NCBI GenBank assembly: GCA_963772065.1 | Contig: CAVYVZ010000002.1 | Coordinates: 419,767-483,766, forward strand | Reading direction: 5' to 3' | From: CAVYVZ01 sp963772065 | Lineage (GTDB): Bacteria > Acidobacteriota > Vicinamibacteria > Vicinamibacterales > UBA2999 | Length of the DNA stretch: 64,000 nucleotides | Shown here: one piece after another, positions 43,928 through 52,497 of the stretch | Position numbering within the stretch: position 1 is the stretch's first letter | Layout of the letters: each line of letters opens with the position of its first letter | Program-made: the position numbers and the translations under genes | Notes under the pieces: model-generated | Databases searched by the model: none | Told to the model about the DNA's origin: nothing | Seen by the model: only the letters and a program-made list of their open reading frames with translations

Positions 43928-45232
43928 TCAGGAGCGAGGGGTGGGAATGACGAGCGCATCGGCGACGCCGCGACCGGCGACGGCCGTTACCTCGATACGT
44001 ACATTGTTGTAAGTGACGATGTCGCCGACCGCCGCGGGTCGTCCGACAAGGAGCAGCACGAGCCCGCTGACGGTGGTCACCTTCGGATGCTCCAGCGCGA
44101 AACCGAGCACCTCGCCAACCTCCTCGAGCCTCACCGTGCCGCGCACTCGCAGGCGCCCCTGTGCGTCCTTGACGATCGGTCCCCGCACCTTGCCCTCCTC
44201 GATTTCCCCAACGACTTCCTCGAAGAGGTCTTCGATCGTCAGAAGGCCGGCCGTGCCTCCCTGCTGGTCCATGACGACGGCCATCTGCGAGCGGTACCGA
44301 CGCATCGCGGCCAGCACTTCATCGAGCAGCAGCTGTCCTGGGACGTGCGGGAGCGGGCGGGCTTCTCGCGCGCTCACCGGGCGGTTCGACACGATGTGCC
44401 GCAACGCATCCTTGATGTGCAGGCTCCCGATGATGTTGTCGAGATCGCCGCTGTACACGGGATACCGCGTGTACGCGTGCGCGCGAACGATAGCGCGCAG
44501 TTCGTCGGGTTCGGTGCCCACCGGGATCCCGGTGACCAGCACGCGCGGCACCATTGCCTCGCCGGCCAGTCGGTCGCCAAACTCGAACAGCTCGCGCAGG
44601 ATCTTGCCCGACTCGCCGCGAAGCAGCCCGCCTTCCTGGCTCTCCTCGATGATGAACTGCAGCTCCTCCGTCGTGTGGTAGCGATCTGTTCCAGCCTCGG
44701 TACGACGGACGCCAATAAGCCGGAGCAACATGTTGCCGATGCCGTTCAAGACGACGACCAGCGGATAGATCACCGTTTCCATCAACAGGATCAGCGGCGT
44801 GACGTAGAGCACCGTTCGCTCCGGCCTCTGGAGCGCGAGCGCCTTTGGCACCATCTCGCCGATCACGATGTGCAGATAGGTGAGAAGGCCGATCGCGATC
44901 ACGCTGGCCATGGCGTGCGCGGCGATCCACGGGTTTGCGTCGTACGGCGCCAGCCGGGCGGCGATCCATTCGGCCAGCACGTGCTCGCCGTACATGCCAA
45001 GCCCCAGGCTCGCCACGGAGATCCCGATCTGCGTGGTGGCGATGTAGCGGTCCTGGCGCTTCGGATCCTCGAGGACGCGCGCGACGCGCTGCGCCAGCAC
45101 GCTGCCTCGAGACGCCTGATGCTCGATGCTGGCCCGGGGTGCGCCGACGATCGAGAATTCCGCGGCGACGAAGAAGCCGTTCAACACCACGAGCCCCAGG
45201 ACGATTGCCGCCGGGACGAGGAGCTCGGTCAT
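43928..45232 (-). CDS. CNNM/CorC-family membrane protein (hemolysin-like) 1
   Basis: A 434-residue protein with an N-terminal DUF21/CNNM membrane domain (VLNGFFVAAEFSIVG, IGISVASLGLGMYG, THIVIGEMVPKALALQ-like segment), a CBS-domain pair (around VYSGDLDNIIGSLHIKD and MAVVMDQQGGTAGLLTIEDLFEE) and a C-terminal CorC_HlyC domain ending in the VEVTAV-like region. The family is linked to magnesium or cobalt export; the hemolysin name is historical. Its ATG overlaps the stop of the upstream paralogue by four bases. Confidence 0.88.
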   Translation of the reverse strand: MTELLVPAAIVLGLVVLNGFFVAAEFSIVGAPRASIEHQASRGSVLAQRVARVLEDPKRQDRYIATTQIGISVASLGLGMYGEHVLAEWIAARLAPYDANPWIAAHAMASVIAIGLLTYLHIVIGEMVPKALALQRPERTVLYVTPLILLMETVIYPLVVVLNGIGNMLLRLIGVRRTEAGTDRYHTTEELQFIIEESQEGGLLRGESGKILRELFEFGDRLAGEAMVPRVLVTGIPVGTEPDELRAIVRAHAYTRYPVYSGDLDNIIGSLHIKDALRHIVSNRPVSAREARPLPHVPGQLLLDEVLAAMRRYRSQMAVVMDQQGGTAGLLTIEDLFEEVVGEIEEGKVRGPIVKDAQGRLRVRGTVRLEEVGEVLGFALEHPKVTTVSGLVLLLVGRPAAVGDIVTYNNVRIEVTAVAGRGVADALVIPTPRS

Positions 45233-46548
45233 TCCTCGTGCGCCTCAGGCTCGGCGGCAATCCGCCGCGCGAGAACAGATTCGATCGCGTGCCCGTCGAC
45301 CCGCTCCACCACGAACTCGAACGCGCCGGCAGTCGTGTGCTCGCCGGGCGCCGGAAGGTGCCCCAGATACTCCATGACGAGCCCGCCGACCGACGTCGCT
45401 TCCGTATCCCACCGCGTGCGCAGCAGCGCGGCGGCGTCATCGACGCTCATCGAGGCCGGCAGGCGCACGCGGCCATCCGGCAGCGTTTCCGGAACCGGCT
45501 CGCCTGGTTTGAACTCGTCGCCTACGTCGCCGAGAAGCTCGGACAGAACGTCCTCGAGCGTGACCAGCCCCGCCGTGCCCCCATGCTCGTCCACCACGAG
45601 CGCCTGGTGGGTGCCGCGCTCCCGAAGCTCCTTCAGGACGCGGTCCGCGGTCACGCTCTCGTGCACGCTGGCAATGGGCCGGATGATCGACCCGAGCGTG
45701 CCGCTCGGCTGATCGCTCACCAGCCAGCTCGCGAGGTCCTTCGTGTGGAGTACGCCGACGATGTTGTCGATCGAGTCACGATAGACGGGCAGCCGCGAGA
45801 AGGGGCTGCGCGCCACGATTTCGATCACCTGGTTCAGCGGCGTGTCGATGTCGACCGCGGATATCTTCGGACGCGGCACCATCAGCTGCCGCCCCTGCCG
45901 CAGGTTGAGGCGCAGCGCCCGGTGCAGCCGCCGATGCTCGTCGGGCTCGAGCAGGCCGCCGTCGCGACTCTCTGCGATGAGCAGCTCGATCTCCTCCGGC
46001 GAATGGATGTGGCGGTGGCCGTGCTGCGGTGCGCCGAGCAGGCGCAGGATCAGCAGACCGGTGCCGTTCAGCCACTTGATGAACGGCCGGTACAACCACA
46101 GCGACGGGATCATCCCGATCAGCGTGTAGAGCGAGCTCTTGGTCGGGTACTGGAGGGCCAGCGATTTCGGAACGAGCTCCCCGAAGATGACCTGGAGGAC
46201 CGTGAGGGAGAGCAGCACCACAGCGGCCGACGTCGAGTGCGCGGCGGCCTCCTGCAAGCCGCCAAGGCTGGCGAACCATGGCGTCAGCCACACCGCGATC
46301 GTGGCCTGTGCGTAGGCGCCGAGCATAAGGCTCGACAGCGTGATGCCAATCTGGCAAGCCGCGATGTAGCGATCCAGGGCGGCGGGCGACTCCAGCACGG
46401 GCAGCAGCCATGCGGCCAGCGGGTTGCCATCGGCCGCGAGCTGGCGAATGCGGCTCCTCCGAACGCTGACGGCGGCAAACTCAGCGGCGACGTATAGCGC
46501 GTTGACGAGGATGAGGGCAGTGACGATGAGGATGGCCGCGAGGACCAT
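45229..46548 (-). CDS. CNNM/CorC-family membrane protein (hemolysin-like) 2
   Basis: A 439-residue paralogue of the next gene with the same domain order. Membrane domain motifs are ALYVAAEFAAVSVRRSR, QIGITLSSLMLGAYAQ and VIFGELVPKSLALQYP. The CBS pair includes VYRDSIDNIVGVLHTKDLA and ALVVDEHGGTAGLVTLEDVLSE, and a CorC_HlyC domain ends the protein. Such tandem CNNM pairs are common and may act as heterodimers, since these proteins dimerise through the CBS domains. The upstream region is a tandem-repeat array, so the promoter is not obvious. Confidence 0.88.
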   Translation of the reverse strand: MVLAAILIVTALILVNALYVAAEFAAVSVRRSRIRQLAADGNPLAAWLLPVLESPAALDRYIAACQIGITLSSLMLGAYAQATIAVWLTPWFASLGGLQEAAAHSTSAAVVLLSLTVLQVIFGELVPKSLALQYPTKSSLYTLIGMIPSLWLYRPFIKWLNGTGLLILRLLGAPQHGHRHIHSPEEIELLIAESRDGGLLEPDEHRRLHRALRLNLRQGRQLMVPRPKISAVDIDTPLNQVIEIVARSPFSRLPVYRDSIDNIVGVLHTKDLASWLVSDQPSGTLGSIIRPIASVHESVTADRVLKELRERGTHQALVVDEHGGTAGLVTLEDVLSELLGDVGDEFKPGEPVPETLPDGRVRLPASMSVDDAAALLRTRWDTEATSVGGLVMEYLGHLPAPGEHTTAGAFEFVVERVDGHAIESVLARRIAAEPEAHEE

Positions 46549-46595
46549 GAGCGTAAAGGGTAACCTCAGTTGGGGTTCGGGAGATTTTGGAGGGG

Positions 46596-46799
46596 ATTCA
46601 CAGGGAGATCAGGGAGATCGGGGAGGCACTTCCTTATTCACAGGGAGGTCGGGGAGATCAGGGAGGCAGTTCTTTAATTCACAGGGAGGTCGGGGAGATC
46701 AGGGAGGCACTTCCTCATTCACAGGGAGGTCGGGGAGATCGGGAGGCGACTTCTTCCGTTCACAGGGAGATCTGGGAGATCAGGGAATGTCGGGGAGAC
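46596..46799. repeat. Tandem array of 40-45-bp units (GGGAGATC type), left side
   Basis: About five units of the form ATTCACAGGGAGGTCGGGGA, continuing GATCAGGGAGGC plus a variable end. Units are 40-45 bases long and contain inner GGGAG(A/G)TC sub-repeats. The array directly adjoins the intact end of the IS256 fragment. The array at 47512-47836 has the same motif in opposite orientation. Confidence 0.9.
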
Positions 46800-46811
46800 T
46801 AAGAAGCACGG

Positions 46812-47511
46812 GAGTGTCAGGAATTTCGTGTGTGAGGCGGTTACTCACACAGCTGGTCTCGTGAACCGGCCCTCGTAGAGTATCGCGAACTGGTTCATCG
46901 CCGCCCGCCAGTGAATCGCACCGCGCTGCCATTTCGCGGTGATGTTGCGGAGCGCCAACCACATCAGCTTCGTCGCGGCCTCGTCGTTCGGGAAGTGCCC
47001 GCGAGTCCTGATGATCTTGCGGCGCGGTGCGTGGACACTCTCCCGGGCGTTGGTCGTGTAGACCACGCGCCGGACCTCGGGCGGAAACGCAAAGAACGGA
47101 ATCACGTGGGTCCAAGCGCGGCGCCAGGACGCCACGACGGTCGGGAATTTCTGGCCCCCACGGGCCTCGCGCGAAGGCATCCAGGGCGGCGCCAGCCGCC
47201 TCCGCACGGGGCGCGCCGTAGACGGTTCGGAGCGCTGCGGCCATCGGCTTCCGTTCTTTCCAATTGGCGAAGTCGAGACTCTGACGAATGAGGTGGACGA
47301 TGCAGGTCTGCAGCGTCGTCTCCGGAAAGACCGCGGCGAGCGCCTCGCTCATCCCCGTGAGGCCGTCGGTCACGGCGATGAGGATGTCGCGGCCCCCCCG
47401 CGCCTTGAGGTCGCTGAACCCCTTCATCCAGAACTTGGCGCCTTCGGTCTGCTCGATCCACGGCCCGAGGATGTCCCGCGCGCCATCCGGCAGCACGGCG
47501 AGGGCGAGATA
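46812..47511 (-). mobile_element. IS256-family insertion sequence, 5'-truncated
   Basis: The right end is intact: GAGTGTCAGGAATTTCGTGT at 46812 and the following bases resemble the terminal inverted repeat of IS256-type elements. The other end is missing; the transposase frame passes directly into an inverted repeat array near 47511. Confidence 0.8.
46845..47511 (-). pseudogene. IS256-family transposase fragment (C-terminal half)
   Basis: About 222 residues remain of a family usually near 400. YLALAVLPDGARDILGPWIE is followed by AVTDGLTGMSEALAAVFPET, which holds the second catalytic Asp, and by TTNARESVHAPRRKIIRT, which holds the catalytic Glu. The first Asp and the DNA-binding N-terminus are lost, so it cannot be active. 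A frame break lies near 47160 (ALDAFARE to ARGGQKFPTVVASW). The upstream part of the frame is only translated repeat array. Confidence 0.85.
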
Positions 47512-47836
47512 GAATCTCCCTGTGAATCTGACGAATCGAACCTCCTCGACCTCGCTGATCTCCCTGTGAATCCGACGAATCGAACCTCCTCGACCTCGCT
47601 GATCTCCCTGTGAATCCGACGAATCGAGCCTCCTCGACCTCCCTGATCTCCCTGTGAATCTGACGAATAGAGCCCTCCTCGACCTCCCTGATCTCCCTGT
47701 GAATCTGACGAATAGAGCCCTCCCCGGCCTCCCTGATCTCCCTGTGAATTTGACGAGTAGAGCCCTCCCCGGCCTCCCTGATCTCCCTGTGAATCGGATG
47801 AACAGATCCTCCCCGACCTCCCTGATCTCCCTGTGT
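47512..47836. repeat. Tandem array of 44-45-bp units (GATCTCCC type), right side
   Basis: About seven units of the form GATCTCCCTGTGAATCTGAC, continuing GAATAGAGCCCTCCTCGACCTCCCT; periods are 44 or 45 bases. On the minus strand this is the same GGGAGATCAGGGAGG motif as the array at 46596-46799, so the two arrays face each other around the IS256 fragment. No gene is supported between it and the sigma factor start at 47896. Confidence 0.9.
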
Positions 47837-47895
47837 CTCCCACCCTGGGAATAAGACCAAAGTGGTCGGTGTTCTACCGGACAACGAGGACCCGA

Positions 47896-48621
47896 ATGGA
47901 CAGAACACAGGACCGCCGGCTCATCGCCCGTCTCCAGGCCAGGGACGAGGCGGCTGTGCACGAGCTGGCAGAGCGTTATAGCTCCCGCATTTATCAACTG
48001 GCCTTGCGCCATATGAAGAACCGCGAGGACGCCGAGGAAGTCACGCAGGACGTTCTGATGAAGGTCTACCGCAAGGTGGGAGCATTCCGCGGCGATGCGG
48101 CGCTCTCATCCTGGATTTACCGGATTACGTTCAACACGGCGATGTCGAAGCTGCGTAACACCAGGCTGGCGCGTCAGGCCGAGCAGGAGAAGGAGCGTGC
48201 GATTGCCGCGTCAGCGGCAGGCGAGGAGCGGCCGCGCGCGCAGCGCCAGACCGCGGACTGGTCGCGCATGCCCGACGAAGAGCTGCTTCGGACACAGCTT
48301 CGCGACGCGGTCGCGCAGGCGATTCGCGAGCTGCCCGAGATTTATCGCGCGCCCGTCGTCCTCCGCGACATCCAGGGTTTGACCACCGAGGAGGCGAGCA
48401 GCCGCTTGAGGCTGAAGGATCAGACGCTGAAGTCGCGTCTGCACCGCGGACGGCTGATGCTGCGCGAGCGGCTCCGCGCGTTCACGACTGGACTGTCGCT
48501 GCATCGCCCGACCGCTCCTAACGCTCAACCACGAAAGACACGAAATCACGAAAATCGATTTCGTGTCTTTCGTGAATCTCGTGGTTTGATTCGCCTTGCT
48601 CAGGGCCGCGTGGAGAGCTGA
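47896..48621 (+). CDS. RNA polymerase ECF-type sigma factor with an altered C-terminus
   Basis: A protein of up to 241 residues. Region 2 reads YQLALRHMKNREDAEEVTQD and FRGDAALSSWIYRITFNTAM; region 4 reads AIRELPEIYRAPVVLRDIQG and LKDQTLKSRLHRGRLMLRERL. A normal RpoE-like protein ends shortly after this. Here translation continues through a hairpin repeat (48526-48588) and on to 48621, overlapping the convergent peptidase gene by 22 bases. The anti-sigma gene usually found next is absent. ATG 47896 is preferred to upstream starts because homology begins there. Confidence 0.85.
   Translation: MDRTQDRRLIARLQARDEAAVHELAERYSSRIYQLALRHMKNREDAEEVTQDVLMKVYRKVGAFRGDAALSSWIYRITFNTAMSKLRNTRLARQAEQEKERAIAASAAGEERPRAQRQTADWSRMPDEELLRTQLRDAVAQAIRELPEIYRAPVVLRDIQGLTTEEASSRLRLKDQTLKSRLHRGRLMLRERLRAFTTGLSLHRPTAPNAQPRKTRNHENRFRVFRESRGLIRLAQGRVES
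48526..48588. repeat. Imperfect palindrome of CACGAAA units
   Basis: AACCACGAAAGACACGAAAT is mirrored by TTTCGTGTCTTTCGTGAATC plus TCGTGGTTT around a central ATCGAT. The CACGAA units resemble the inverted repeats of the GxxExxY element at 22.9-23.4 kb. The palindrome lies inside the 3' end of the sigma factor gene. Confidence 0.88.
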
Positions 48622-50450
48622 ACCTTGACGATGAGGGGCTGGCCGTCCCTCATCACTTTCACTTCAACTTCATCCCCCGGCTTCTTTGCGCGGAGTGCGT
48701 ACGTGAAGTCGTACAACGTACGCATCGGCTTGCCGTCGAAGCTCACCATCAGATCGCCGGCCTTGAGGCCGGCTTTTGCCGCGGGACTGTTCTCTCGCAC
48801 CTCGGCAAACTTCACGCCGGCGTCGCTGTCGCCGAAGTCCGGCACCGAGCCGAAGTAGGGCCCGTAGCCTCCAACGGATCCCGCGTCACCGGAGGTGCTC
48901 GTCCCATGGCTTGAACGCTCGGCGCGCGCGACGTACTTCGGCCGATCCGGCCGTGAGGCGAGTCGCGCTGTGAGCTCGTAGGCGAGCCACGCCACGCGAG
49001 CGGCACCAGGACCATCGATGTGCGGCCAGTCGTCGGTCGGACGGTGGTAGTCGCTGTGGAAGCCGGAGAAGAAGCCGACAGACGGCACTTTCTTCAGCAG
49101 AAACGACGTATCGTCGCTCGACCCGACGCCTGCGCCATCCTGAAAGCGCCTGATCTCGAGGCCGTCGATTTCGGCCGCGGCTGCCTTGAGGTCATCGTCG
49201 ATGGCCGGCGCCGTTTCCAAGCCGCTGACCAGAATGCGGCCGCGCGGCCGGCCCACCATGTCGAGGTTCAGCATCGCGGCCGTCCTGTCGAGCGGAACGG
49301 CGGGATTGTTCACGTACTGCGACGAGCCGAGCAGGCCGAGCTCCTCGCCCGCGAAGGCGACGAAGACCGTCGTGCGGCCGAATCGGGATCGGTTCGCGGC
49401 CGCGACCCGGGCGACTTCGATGATGGCCGCGGTCCCCGAGGCATTGTCGTCCGCGCCGTTATGAACCTGGCCGGCGAGGTTGGGGTTCATCGAATGCCGT
49501 CCGCCGAGGCCGAGGTGATCGTAATGCGCGCCAACCACCACGGCTTCCTGCGCGCGCGCCGGATCGCTGCCCGGCAGCACGCCGATGACGTTCTTGACCG
49601 TGCGGCGTGTCTTCGCGAGGTGCTCGACGTAGTCGGCCTTCCCGTCGATCGCGCGCGACTTCGGCGCGCCGGTCGCGTCGATCTCCTTCGCGAGCGCATC
49701 GAGGTTCCAGGCTTCGAGCAGCGGGGCCATTCGATCGCGGTGGACGCGCAGCACGGGGATGCCGTAGTCCTCCGCCTGCGGGTCGCGTGCGAACCCTTCG
49801 AACGGCGCCTCGTCGCGCTCGTGAGTGGGATCCGACACGACGAGCAGGAGCTTCGCGCCGTTGTGACGGGCGGTCATCGCCTTGTTCATCAGCGTGACGT
49901 GAGTGGTGAGCGTGCGTCCGTCGAACCTGCTCTTGTCGTCGTGCTCCTGCGGCTCATGGGTGAAGATCAGGACGGCTTTCCCTTTCACGTCGACGCCTGC
50001 GTAATCGTCGTAGTTCAGCGCGGGCGCCGAGATGCCGTGGCCGGCGAACACGATCGGAGCATCGGAGACCTGCATCGACGCGCCGTGTGTTGACTCCGTG
50101 GCCGTCGCCGAGAGCGGAAGGTAGCTCTCGCCGAGCGTGAACGACACGGATCGTCCGCCTGCCCGAAGCGTGAGCCGGTTTGCATCTCCTACGGTGAGGC
50201 CGGTCACCAGCTGGAATGGCTGAAACCAGGTCCCGTTCGTCCCGCCGGGCTGAAGCCCGGCGGCCTTGAATTGATCCGCGATGTAATCCGCCGCCCGCTC
50301 GAGCCCTTTGGTGCCGTTTCCGCGCCCCTCGAGCTCGTCCGACGAGAGGAACTTCACGTGCGCGAGCAGCCCGTCCGGCTGAATTGCCGGCCGCGAGTCG
50401 GCTGTCAGCGCGACGGAGAGCAGCAGTGCGACGAGAACGCGTTGCATCAT
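48600..50450 (-). CDS. M28-family metallopeptidase with PA and PDZ domains
   Basis: A 616-residue secreted peptidase. After a signal peptide (RVLVALLLSVALTADS) comes an opening typical of M28 (LLAHVKFLSSDELEGRGNGT), an inserted PA domain, and the zinc site: VVGAHYDHLGLG, QVHNGADDNASGTAAIIEVA, VFVAFAGEELGLLGS and FHSDYHRPTDDW. A C-terminal PDZ domain (VRENSPAAKAGLKAGDLMVS) is added, as in several acidobacterial aminopeptidases. It would cut N-terminal residues from peptides in the periplasm or outside. Either of two adjacent ATGs (50450, 50447) may be used. Confidence 0.9.
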   Translation of the reverse strand: MMQRVLVALLLSVALTADSRPAIQPDGLLAHVKFLSSDELEGRGNGTKGLERAADYIADQFKAAGLQPGGTNGTWFQPFQLVTGLTVGDANRLTLRAGGRSVSFTLGESYLPLSATATESTHGASMQVSDAPIVFAGHGISAPALNYDDYAGVDVKGKAVLIFTHEPQEHDDKSRFDGRTLTTHVTLMNKAMTARHNGAKLLLVVSDPTHERDEAPFEGFARDPQAEDYGIPVLRVHRDRMAPLLEAWNLDALAKEIDATGAPKSRAIDGKADYVEHLAKTRRTVKNVIGVLPGSDPARAQEAVVVGAHYDHLGLGGRHSMNPNLAGQVHNGADDNASGTAAIIEVARVAAANRSRFGRTTVFVAFAGEELGLLGSSQYVNNPAVPLDRTAAMLNLDMVGRPRGRILVSGLETAPAIDDDLKAAAAEIDGLEIRRFQDGAGVGSSDDTSFLLKKVPSVGFFSGFHSDYHRPTDDWPHIDGPGAARVAWLAYELTARLASRPDRPKYVARAERSSHGTSTSGDAGSVGGYGPYFGSVPDFGDSDAGVKFAEVRENSPAAKAGLKAGDLMVSFDGKPMRTLYDFTYALRAKKPGDEVEVKVMRDGQPLIVKVQLSTRP

Positions 50451-50472
50451 TCACCGTGTAGAGAGCGGGCCT

Positions 50473-51318
50473 TTACGGCCCGCCAAGAGAGGTTTCGATC
50501 AACACGCGCTCGCGCGTGTTCAGAGCCGGCACGCGGACATCCGCGATGCCGCGCGCATTCAGTAAGACCGGCAACGCCCCGATCCGGTTTCGCACGCCGA
50601 ATTCACCGCCGAGCAGCGTGAGAACGCTGAGCCGCTGCCGACCCGAGGAGCCGATGGCTTCGGCGGCGCGCGCGGCCGCTGCGCCAAGCGTATACGGCCC
50701 GGGTGGCCAGAGACGGCTCGCCCGTCCCTCGATCCGTGCAATCTGTACCTGACTGAGCGCACGCTCCAACGCGTACCCTCCGATCGACGCTTCGCTCCAG
50801 GGGACGACGAAGTCGCCGGGGACGCCGAGCACCGCGAGCATGACTTCGTTCGGCGAGCACTGCGCCTCGAGCGCCACGATCGCGCGGAGCGCGGATCCGA
50901 ACGCTTCCGGCGACGACCCGACGAGGCGCGCGGCTTTGATCCCGGCTTCGCGCGCGCCGCGCAGCATCAGCTCCGCCTGCTGGGCTCCCGCGAATACGAT
51001 CGGTGCGCCTGACAGGTATGGCACCAGCCGGCCGAGCATCGCGAGCCCTTCGTCGCCCTGCCATTCCGATCCGCCCACGCGGTCCGCGATCACGCATACG
51101 GCCGCCCCGGTCGCGCGCGAGAGATCGTCGGTCGCGTCGATCGACGTGTGAGACCCCGCGGCCACCGCGCCCGACTGCCGAATGTCCAGGGCCTTTCCCG
51201 CGGCGACGTTCGCCGCGGTGTCGATGAGCACGATGCGCCTCGCCTGGTCGCGCCCGGCAAGCGCCTGCGCCACGGCGCCGCCGAGATCGCCCGCGCCGAC
51301 GATGGCCACAGTGCTCAT
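50473..51318 (-). CDS. Malate/lactate dehydrogenase-like protein without catalytic His
   Basis: A 281-residue protein with the lactate/malate dehydrogenase fold. The NAD-binding start is VAIVGAGDLGGAVAQAL and the ribose-binding Asp lies in RIVLIDTAANVAAGKALDI. The motif that normally reads EHGD and carries the proton-relay His is VPGDFVVPWSEASIGGYAL here, with Pro in place of His. The two mobile-loop arginines are also not evident, while an Arg in SALRAIVA is kept. It is shorter than the usual 310 residues. It probably cannot reduce a keto acid as read; a binding or regulatory role is possible. The ATG is 66 bases from the divergent SDR gene. Confidence 0.75.
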   Translation of the reverse strand: MSTVAIVGAGDLGGAVAQALAGRDQARRIVLIDTAANVAAGKALDIRQSGAVAAGSHTSIDATDDLSRATGAAVCVIADRVGGSEWQGDEGLAMLGRLVPYLSGAPIVFAGAQQAELMLRGAREAGIKAARLVGSSPEAFGSALRAIVALEAQCSPNEVMLAVLGVPGDFVVPWSEASIGGYALERALSQVQIARIEGRASRLWPPGPYTLGAAAARAAEAIGSSGRQRLSVLTLLGGEFGVRNRIGALPVLLNARGIADVRVPALNTRERVLIETSLGGP

Positions 51319-51350
51319 GAAGGGTGAACTATTCTAATAGGCTTAGCTTA

Positions 51351-51374
51351 AGGCTTAGGGCTTAAGGCTCACGG
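51351..51374. repeat. 24-bp dispersed repeat, copy 2 (upstream of the SDR gene)
   Basis: AGGCTTAGGGCTTAAGGCTC plus ACGG; 21 of 24 positions match 41447-41470. It is part of a longer GGCTTA near-tandem stretch from 51339, ten bases before the SDR start codon. Confidence 0.75.
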
Positions 51375-51384
51375 AGCTCACGCG

Positions 51385-52116
51385 ATGACGTTGACAGGCA
51401 AAGTGGCAATCGTGACGGGCGGGTCTCGCGGCATCGGCTACGGGATCGCACGCGGACTGCTGCAAGCGGGCGCAACCGTTGTCATGTCTGGAACAAACGA
51501 GGAAGCGCTCCACCGCGCGGCGAGGGACCTGCAGTCCGAGGCGCGAAACGGTGCTTCCGTCGAAGGGGAACGCGCGGACGTCCGCCGCTATGACGAGGTC
51601 GAGCGGCTCGTGTCTGGAGTCACCGCACGCCACGGGGGGCTCGACATCCTGATCAACAACGCCGGCGTCGGGTTGTTTCGCGCCGTCGCGGACATGTCGG
51701 TGGACGAGTGGCACGCCGTCATCGACACGAATCTGACCGGCGTCTTCCATTGCTGTCGCGCGGCGATTCCGCACCTCCGCGCCCGCGGCGGCGGCTGGAT
51801 CATCAACATCAGCAGCCTCGCGGGAAAGAACGCCTTCGTCAACGGCGCGGCATACTGTGCATCCAAGGCGGGGCTGAATCAGTTCAGCGAGGCGCTCATG
51901 CAGGAGGTGCGGTACGACGGCATTCGCGTGTCGTACATCATGCCGGGGTCCGTGAGCACCGATTTCGGCGGACGGGAGCGTGGCGCCGCTAAGCGCGACT
52001 GGGCGCTGCAGGTCAAGGACATCGCGCACGTCGTGACGGACCTCCTCGCGCATCCCGCGAGAAGCCTTCCCAGCCGCGTGGAGATTCGCCCCGCGCAGCC
52101 GCCGAGGAAAGGCTAG
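51385..52116 (+). CDS. Short-chain dehydrogenase/reductase
   Basis: A 243-residue classical SDR. It has the cofactor loop TGGSRGIGYG, the NNAG motif (INNAGVGLF), and the catalytic Ser143, Tyr157 and Lys161 in NISS and YCASK. The loop residue after beta-2 (SGTNEE) does not clearly decide between NAD and NADP. IMPGSVSTDF is the usual substrate-loop start. The closest named group is 3-oxoacyl-ACP reductase-like, but the substrate cannot be told. It stands alone, followed by a hairpin. Confidence 0.88.
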   Translation: MTLTGKVAIVTGGSRGIGYGIARGLLQAGATVVMSGTNEEALHRAARDLQSEARNGASVEGERADVRRYDEVERLVSGVTARHGGLDILINNAGVGLFRAVADMSVDEWHAVIDTNLTGVFHCCRAAIPHLRARGGGWIINISSLAGKNAFVNGAAYCASKAGLNQFSEALMQEVRYDGIRVSYIMPGSVSTDFGGRERGAAKRDWALQVKDIAHVVTDLLAHPARSLPSRVEIRPAQPPRKG

Positions 52117-52142
52117 TGGAGCGTATCGTCGAGATCTAAAGC

Positions 52143-52165
52143 GGGCCGTTCCGTTGGAACGGCCC
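52143..52165 (+). terminator. Strong hairpin behind the SDR gene
   Basis: GGGCCGTTCC (52143-52152) pairs perfectly with GGAACGGCCC (52156-52165) around GTT. No T-run follows, so it may be a weak or factor-assisted terminator. Confidence 0.55.
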
Positions 52166-52224
52166 GAGAATCGTGGTTCAAGGCTGACGATGATTCCATT
52201 ACCTTCTCTTGATATGGTCCGGCA

Positions 52225-52497
52225 ATGATGTCGGTCCACGACAAGCATCGCGATACGCTCGAGACGCACGAGACGATGCTCGGCCAGGCCAAGGGCCGTC
52301 TTGCGGTGGTTCTCGATCTGCTCACCGATGCGCTCGCGCTGGTGGGGCAGCACGGCGTCTACTGTCAAAGCGCTCGGGTGCCGGGGAAGCCGGCGATGGA
52401 CGTCCGTCTCGTCCTCGAGCAGATCGGCGACGCAAAGGAGCTCGTGCAGAGCGTCATCGAACTGCGCGATTCGGCCGATACTACCGGGCAGCCATGA
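52225..52497 (+). CDS. Small helical hypothetical protein, 90 residues
   Basis: Nearly all helix: THETMLGQAKGRLAVVLDLL, then VLEQIGDAKELVQSVIELRD. There is no membrane segment and I recognise no family. Its stop overlaps the start of the pseudokinase gene (ATGA), so the two are translationally coupled and the protein may be a partner of the pseudokinase. Confidence 0.6.
   Translation: MMSVHDKHRDTLETHETMLGQAKGRLAVVLDLLTDALALVGQHGVYCQSARVPGKPAMDVRLVLEQIGDAKELVQSVIELRDSADTTGQP

Noticed and set aside
46596..47836. CRISPR-like appearance of the repeat arrays
   Set aside because: Units are 40-45 bases with internal sub-repeats and near-identical filler, there are no unique spacers of constant length, and no cas genes are present.
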